Shown here: positions 14,204-15,780 of the stretch, in pieces
Layout of the letters: every line of letters starts with the position of its first letter
Position numbering within the stretch: the stretch's first letter is position 1
NCBI GenBank assembly: GCA_964598395.1
Contig: CAZRBW010000062.1
Coordinates: forward strand, 1-15,780
DNA: 15,780 bases
Direction of reading: 5' to 3'
Source of the DNA: CAXBDP01 sp964598395
GTDB taxonomy: Bacteria; Bacteroidota; Bacteroidia; Cytophagales; Cyclobacteriaceae
Program-made: the position numbers and the translations under genes
The notes under the pieces: model-generated
Databases searched by the model: none
Told to the model about the DNA's origin: nothing
What the model saw: only the letters and a program-made list of their open reading frames with translations

Positions 14204-15313
14204 ATGAAGTGGAATTGGCAACATCGAGATTGGCCTCGGTTCATTTACAGGAAAGAGGATTTTGTTGAATACGAGCAGCAATTCTTTGAAAAGGCTGGCG
14301 TCATTCATGGCAGTATTCAGCATATTGATGAAGCGAATCAGGAAGTATTAAAAATTGACCTGATGAGTGATGAGGCACTCAAAACCTCTGAGATTGAAGG
14401 TGAGATATTGAATAGAGACTCGCTTCAATCATCAATCCGTAAGCAGTTTGGACTTCAAACTGATCACCGCAAAATCCTTCCAGCCGAACAAGGAATAGCT
14501 GAAATAATGGTCGATCTATATAAGAACTACCATTTGCCACTTGATGAAAAAATTCTCTTCAATTGGCACCGAATGTTAACCAATGGAAGAACCGATCTTA
14601 TTGACATCGGGCGATTCCGAACTCATGAAGATCCGATGCAAGTTGTTTCAGGGCCTCTTAGCAGACCAGTGATTCATTTCGAAGCCCCACCATCCAAACA
14701 AGTTCCTGCAGAAATGAAACAATTCATAAGCTGGTTTAACGATACTGAAAAAGGTGGTAAAATGGAACTCCCTGTTTTAATAAGAGCTGCTATAGCTCAT
14801 TTGTATTTCGAGTGCATTCATCCTTTTGAAGATGGAAATGGAAGGATTGGTCGAGCAATTTCAGTAATGTCTCTTTCTCAAGCGTTGAGCAGGCCAGTAT
14901 TGCTCGCACTTTCCCATACGATAGAGGAAAATAAGAAATCATATTATGAAGCCTTGGAACGAAATAATAAAGATTTGGAGATCTCTGATTGGATTTCTTA
15001 TTTCTGCGAGACAGTATTAAAAGCTCAAGATTACACTCAAAGGATGATCAAGTTTATCATCGAAAAAGGAAAGTTTTATCGCCGCTACGAAGGACAGTTT
15101 AATGAAAGACAGCAAAAAGTTGTGGAGCGTATTTTTAATGAAGGAATCCATGGTTTCAAAGGCGGGCTGAGCGCAAAGAATTACGCATCAATAACAGGAG
15201 CACCCAGCGCAACCACCACTCGTGATTTAAGTAAAATGGTGGAAATGGGAGCGTTTAGAAAGACGGGGGAACTAAAGAGTACGAGGTATTTTTTGGGGAT
15301 TGAGGGATGGTGA
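14204..15313 (+). CDS. Fic-domain AMP-transferase, class II, with C-terminal winged helix
   Basis: The 369-residue protein starts MKWNWQHRDWPRFIY, the N-terminal domain (DUF4172 type) common on Bacteroidota and Shewanella Fic proteins. The inhibitory-helix motif (S/T)xxxE(G/N) is present as TSEIEG near residues 66-71, upstream of the Fic core, which makes it class II. The core motif HPFEDGNGRIGR near 206-217 is complete, so it should transfer AMP from ATP to a hydroxyl on a target protein once the inhibitory Glu moves. The last 75 residues look like a winged helix (SAKNYASITGAPSATTTRDL, then KTGELKSTRYF), probably binding DNA and perhaps the dyads at its own start. No antitoxin gene is adjacent; control is likely internal plus operator-based. 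It is flanked by long direct repeats, suggesting a movable or excisable cassette. Target unknown. Confidence 0.93.
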   Translation: MKWNWQHRDWPRFIYRKEDFVEYEQQFFEKAGVIHGSIQHIDEANQEVLKIDLMSDEALKTSEIEGEILNRDSLQSSIRKQFGLQTDHRKILPAEQGIAEIMVDLYKNYHLPLDEKILFNWHRMLTNGRTDLIDIGRFRTHEDPMQVVSGPLSRPVIHFEAPPSKQVPAEMKQFISWFNDTEKGGKMELPVLIRAAIAHLYFECIHPFEDGNGRIGRAISVMSLSQALSRPVLLALSHTIEENKKSYYEALERNNKDLEISDWISYFCETVLKAQDYTQRMIKFIIEKGKFYRRYEGQFNERQQKVVERIFNEGIHGFKGGLSAKNYASITGAPSATTTRDLSKMVEMGAFRKTGELKSTRYFLGIEGW

Positions 15314-15332
15314 AGGGAGGATGGATGATGGA
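15300..15332 (+). repeat. G-rich gene-end repeat after fic
   Basis: GAGGGATGGTGAAGGGAGGATGG spans the fic stop codon and continues GATGATGGAGAAC. The final codons of fic (IEGW) are encoded by it, as also seen for GT2 and mfd. Confidence 0.65.
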
Positions 15333-15676
15333 GAACATGTCTGAATCACGCCTGCCTGCCAGTAGGCAGGGATTAGGCTGATTCCACGGATTTTTTTTAA
15401 GCTCCAGCGGAGCGAAATCTTCGTAACCCACGGTGCAGCCGTGGGATAATGAAGTAGCATAAATACCCTCCCGCCTCAAGCACTAACTGTTCAACATTTG
15501 CAATGTGGAACAACAGATAAATAGGACTTGTAATCCTATGCTTAACAAGCAGCGATATATTAATCACCGTTTCCTTCAACAATCAATCATAATTTTCATT
15601 GAGAAATTAATTGAATGAGCCAATGATTGATAAATCTCATTTTTATAGATCATGAAGTGGAATTGGCAACATCGAG
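15314..15676 (+). repeat. Hairpin-chain repeat, right copy (downstream of fic)
   Basis: A 363-bp direct repeat of 13801-14228, roughly 85-90% identical by eye, beginning on the base after the fic stop. The dyads are kept: CCTGCC-AGTA-GGCAGG (15355-15370), CCCACGG/CCGTGGG (15427-15445), GTTC-ACATT-AATGT-GAAC (15489-15511). It has a single operator dyad (15625-15651) in place of two, and ends in the first 25 bases of a second fic copy. Confidence 0.9.
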
Positions 15677-15684
15677 GTTTTTAG
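15652..15684 (+). pseudogene. Remnant of a second fic copy (first 8 codons)
   Basis: The ATG at 15652 follows the operator arm TATAGATC exactly as in the intact gene. It reads MKWNWQHR, identical to the fic start, before diverging to Gly-Phe-stop. It shows that the repeat unit includes the fic 5' end and that a second gene was lost or never completed here. Confidence 0.75.
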
Positions 15685-15691
15685 CCTGAAT

Positions 15692-15780
15692 TTACTTCTG
15701 AAGTTCTTCATACGCTGCTTTTATGGTCTCAAAACGTAGCTTCAACTCTTCGAAGCGCTCGTAAGCATCCCTGCCGGGTT
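15692..15780 (-). CDS. Unidentified protein, C-terminal end (cut by window edge)
   Basis: The minus strand encodes 28 residues, PGRDAYERFEELKLRFETIK then AAYEELQK, ending at TAA (15694-15692). It is charged and helical with coiled-coil character. The gene continues beyond the window, so no family can be named. It converges on the fic remnant and its stop lies 15 bases beyond the end of the right repeat. Confidence 0.5.
   Translation of the reverse strand, partial: PGRDAYERFEELKLRFETIKAAYEELQK

Larger units (their letters stand above)
13801..14228 (+). repeat. Hairpin-chain repeat, left copy (upstream of fic)
   Basis: A 428-bp element almost all of which recurs at 15314-15676. It is a chain of dyads: GCTCC-AGC-GGAGC (13889-13901), CCCACGG/CCGTGGG (13915-13933), GTTC-ACATT-TGC-AATGT-GAAC (13997-14019), TAGGAT/ATCCTA (14030-14046), then two AT-rich operator-like dyads. 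The left copy has about 22 bases (CCGGCCGAAGG region, 13959 on) and one extra operator dyad that the right copy lacks. It runs into the first 25 bases of fic. The short frames inside it are broken between copies, so I see no gene in 13790-14203. Confidence 0.9.

Noticed and set aside
14204..15313. Fic/Doc-type toxin-antitoxin pair
   Set aside because: No small antitoxin gene is adjacent; the inhibitory motif is within the Fic protein itself.
13801..15676. Insertion sequence or integrase-type element with att sites
   Set aside because: No transposase or integrase gene lies between the repeats, no terminal inverted repeats were seen, and the repeats are hundreds of bases long.
1..15780. tRNA or rRNA genes
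   Set aside because: I saw no cloverleaf-like or rRNA-like sequence in the non-coding stretches; the longer ones are explained by repeats and gaps.

Overview
The window looks like a scaffold from a member of the Bacteroidota, probably a metagenome-derived or draft assembly. Support: about 40% G+C, A/T-rich leaders with almost no Shine-Dalgarno sequences, a perfect Bacteroidota-type -7 element (TAnnTTTG) in front of mfd, and Bacteroidota-like protein families. Three N-gaps interrupt it (10 N at 2169, 100 N at 3777, 100 N at 8996). The two 100-N gaps sit in repeated DNA.

Layout. Positions 1-3615 are the end of a surface-polysaccharide locus: a partial FkbM-type methyltransferase (minus strand), a GT10 fucosyltransferase-like gene, a GT2 glycosyltransferase split by a gap plus a GC-rich foreign-looking stretch, and a second GT2 gene. 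Positions 3616-4799 hold no gene but a dense mosaic of palindromes and direct repeats between convergent genes. Next come mfd (minus), a lone cytochrome oxidase subunit III-type gene (plus), another repeat/gap region, an exported amidohydrolase (minus), a DEAD-box RNA helicase with an alpha/beta hydrolase in one operon (plus), a GAF-domain histidine kinase (plus), and a class II Fic AMPylase with a C-terminal winged helix (plus). The fic gene lies between two direct repeats of about 360-430 bp, and the downstream repeat ends in the first 25 bases of a second fic copy. The right edge carries the 3' end of an unidentified minus-strand gene.

The genes do not form one pathway. The left part makes and decorates a glycan (fucosyl and other sugar transfer, methylation). 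The rest are housekeeping or stress genes: transcription-coupled repair, respiration, RNA remodelling, sensing. The most unusual content is at the DNA level. The octamer GCGGGAGG occurs 15 times on the two strands, in several reading frames and between genes. A strand-oriented G-rich repeat follows the stop codons of five genes. A chain-of-hairpins element flanks fic, with operator-like dyads touching its start codon. Two in-frame stop codons also look anomalous: TAG in the GT10 gene and TGA in the foreign-looking fragment.
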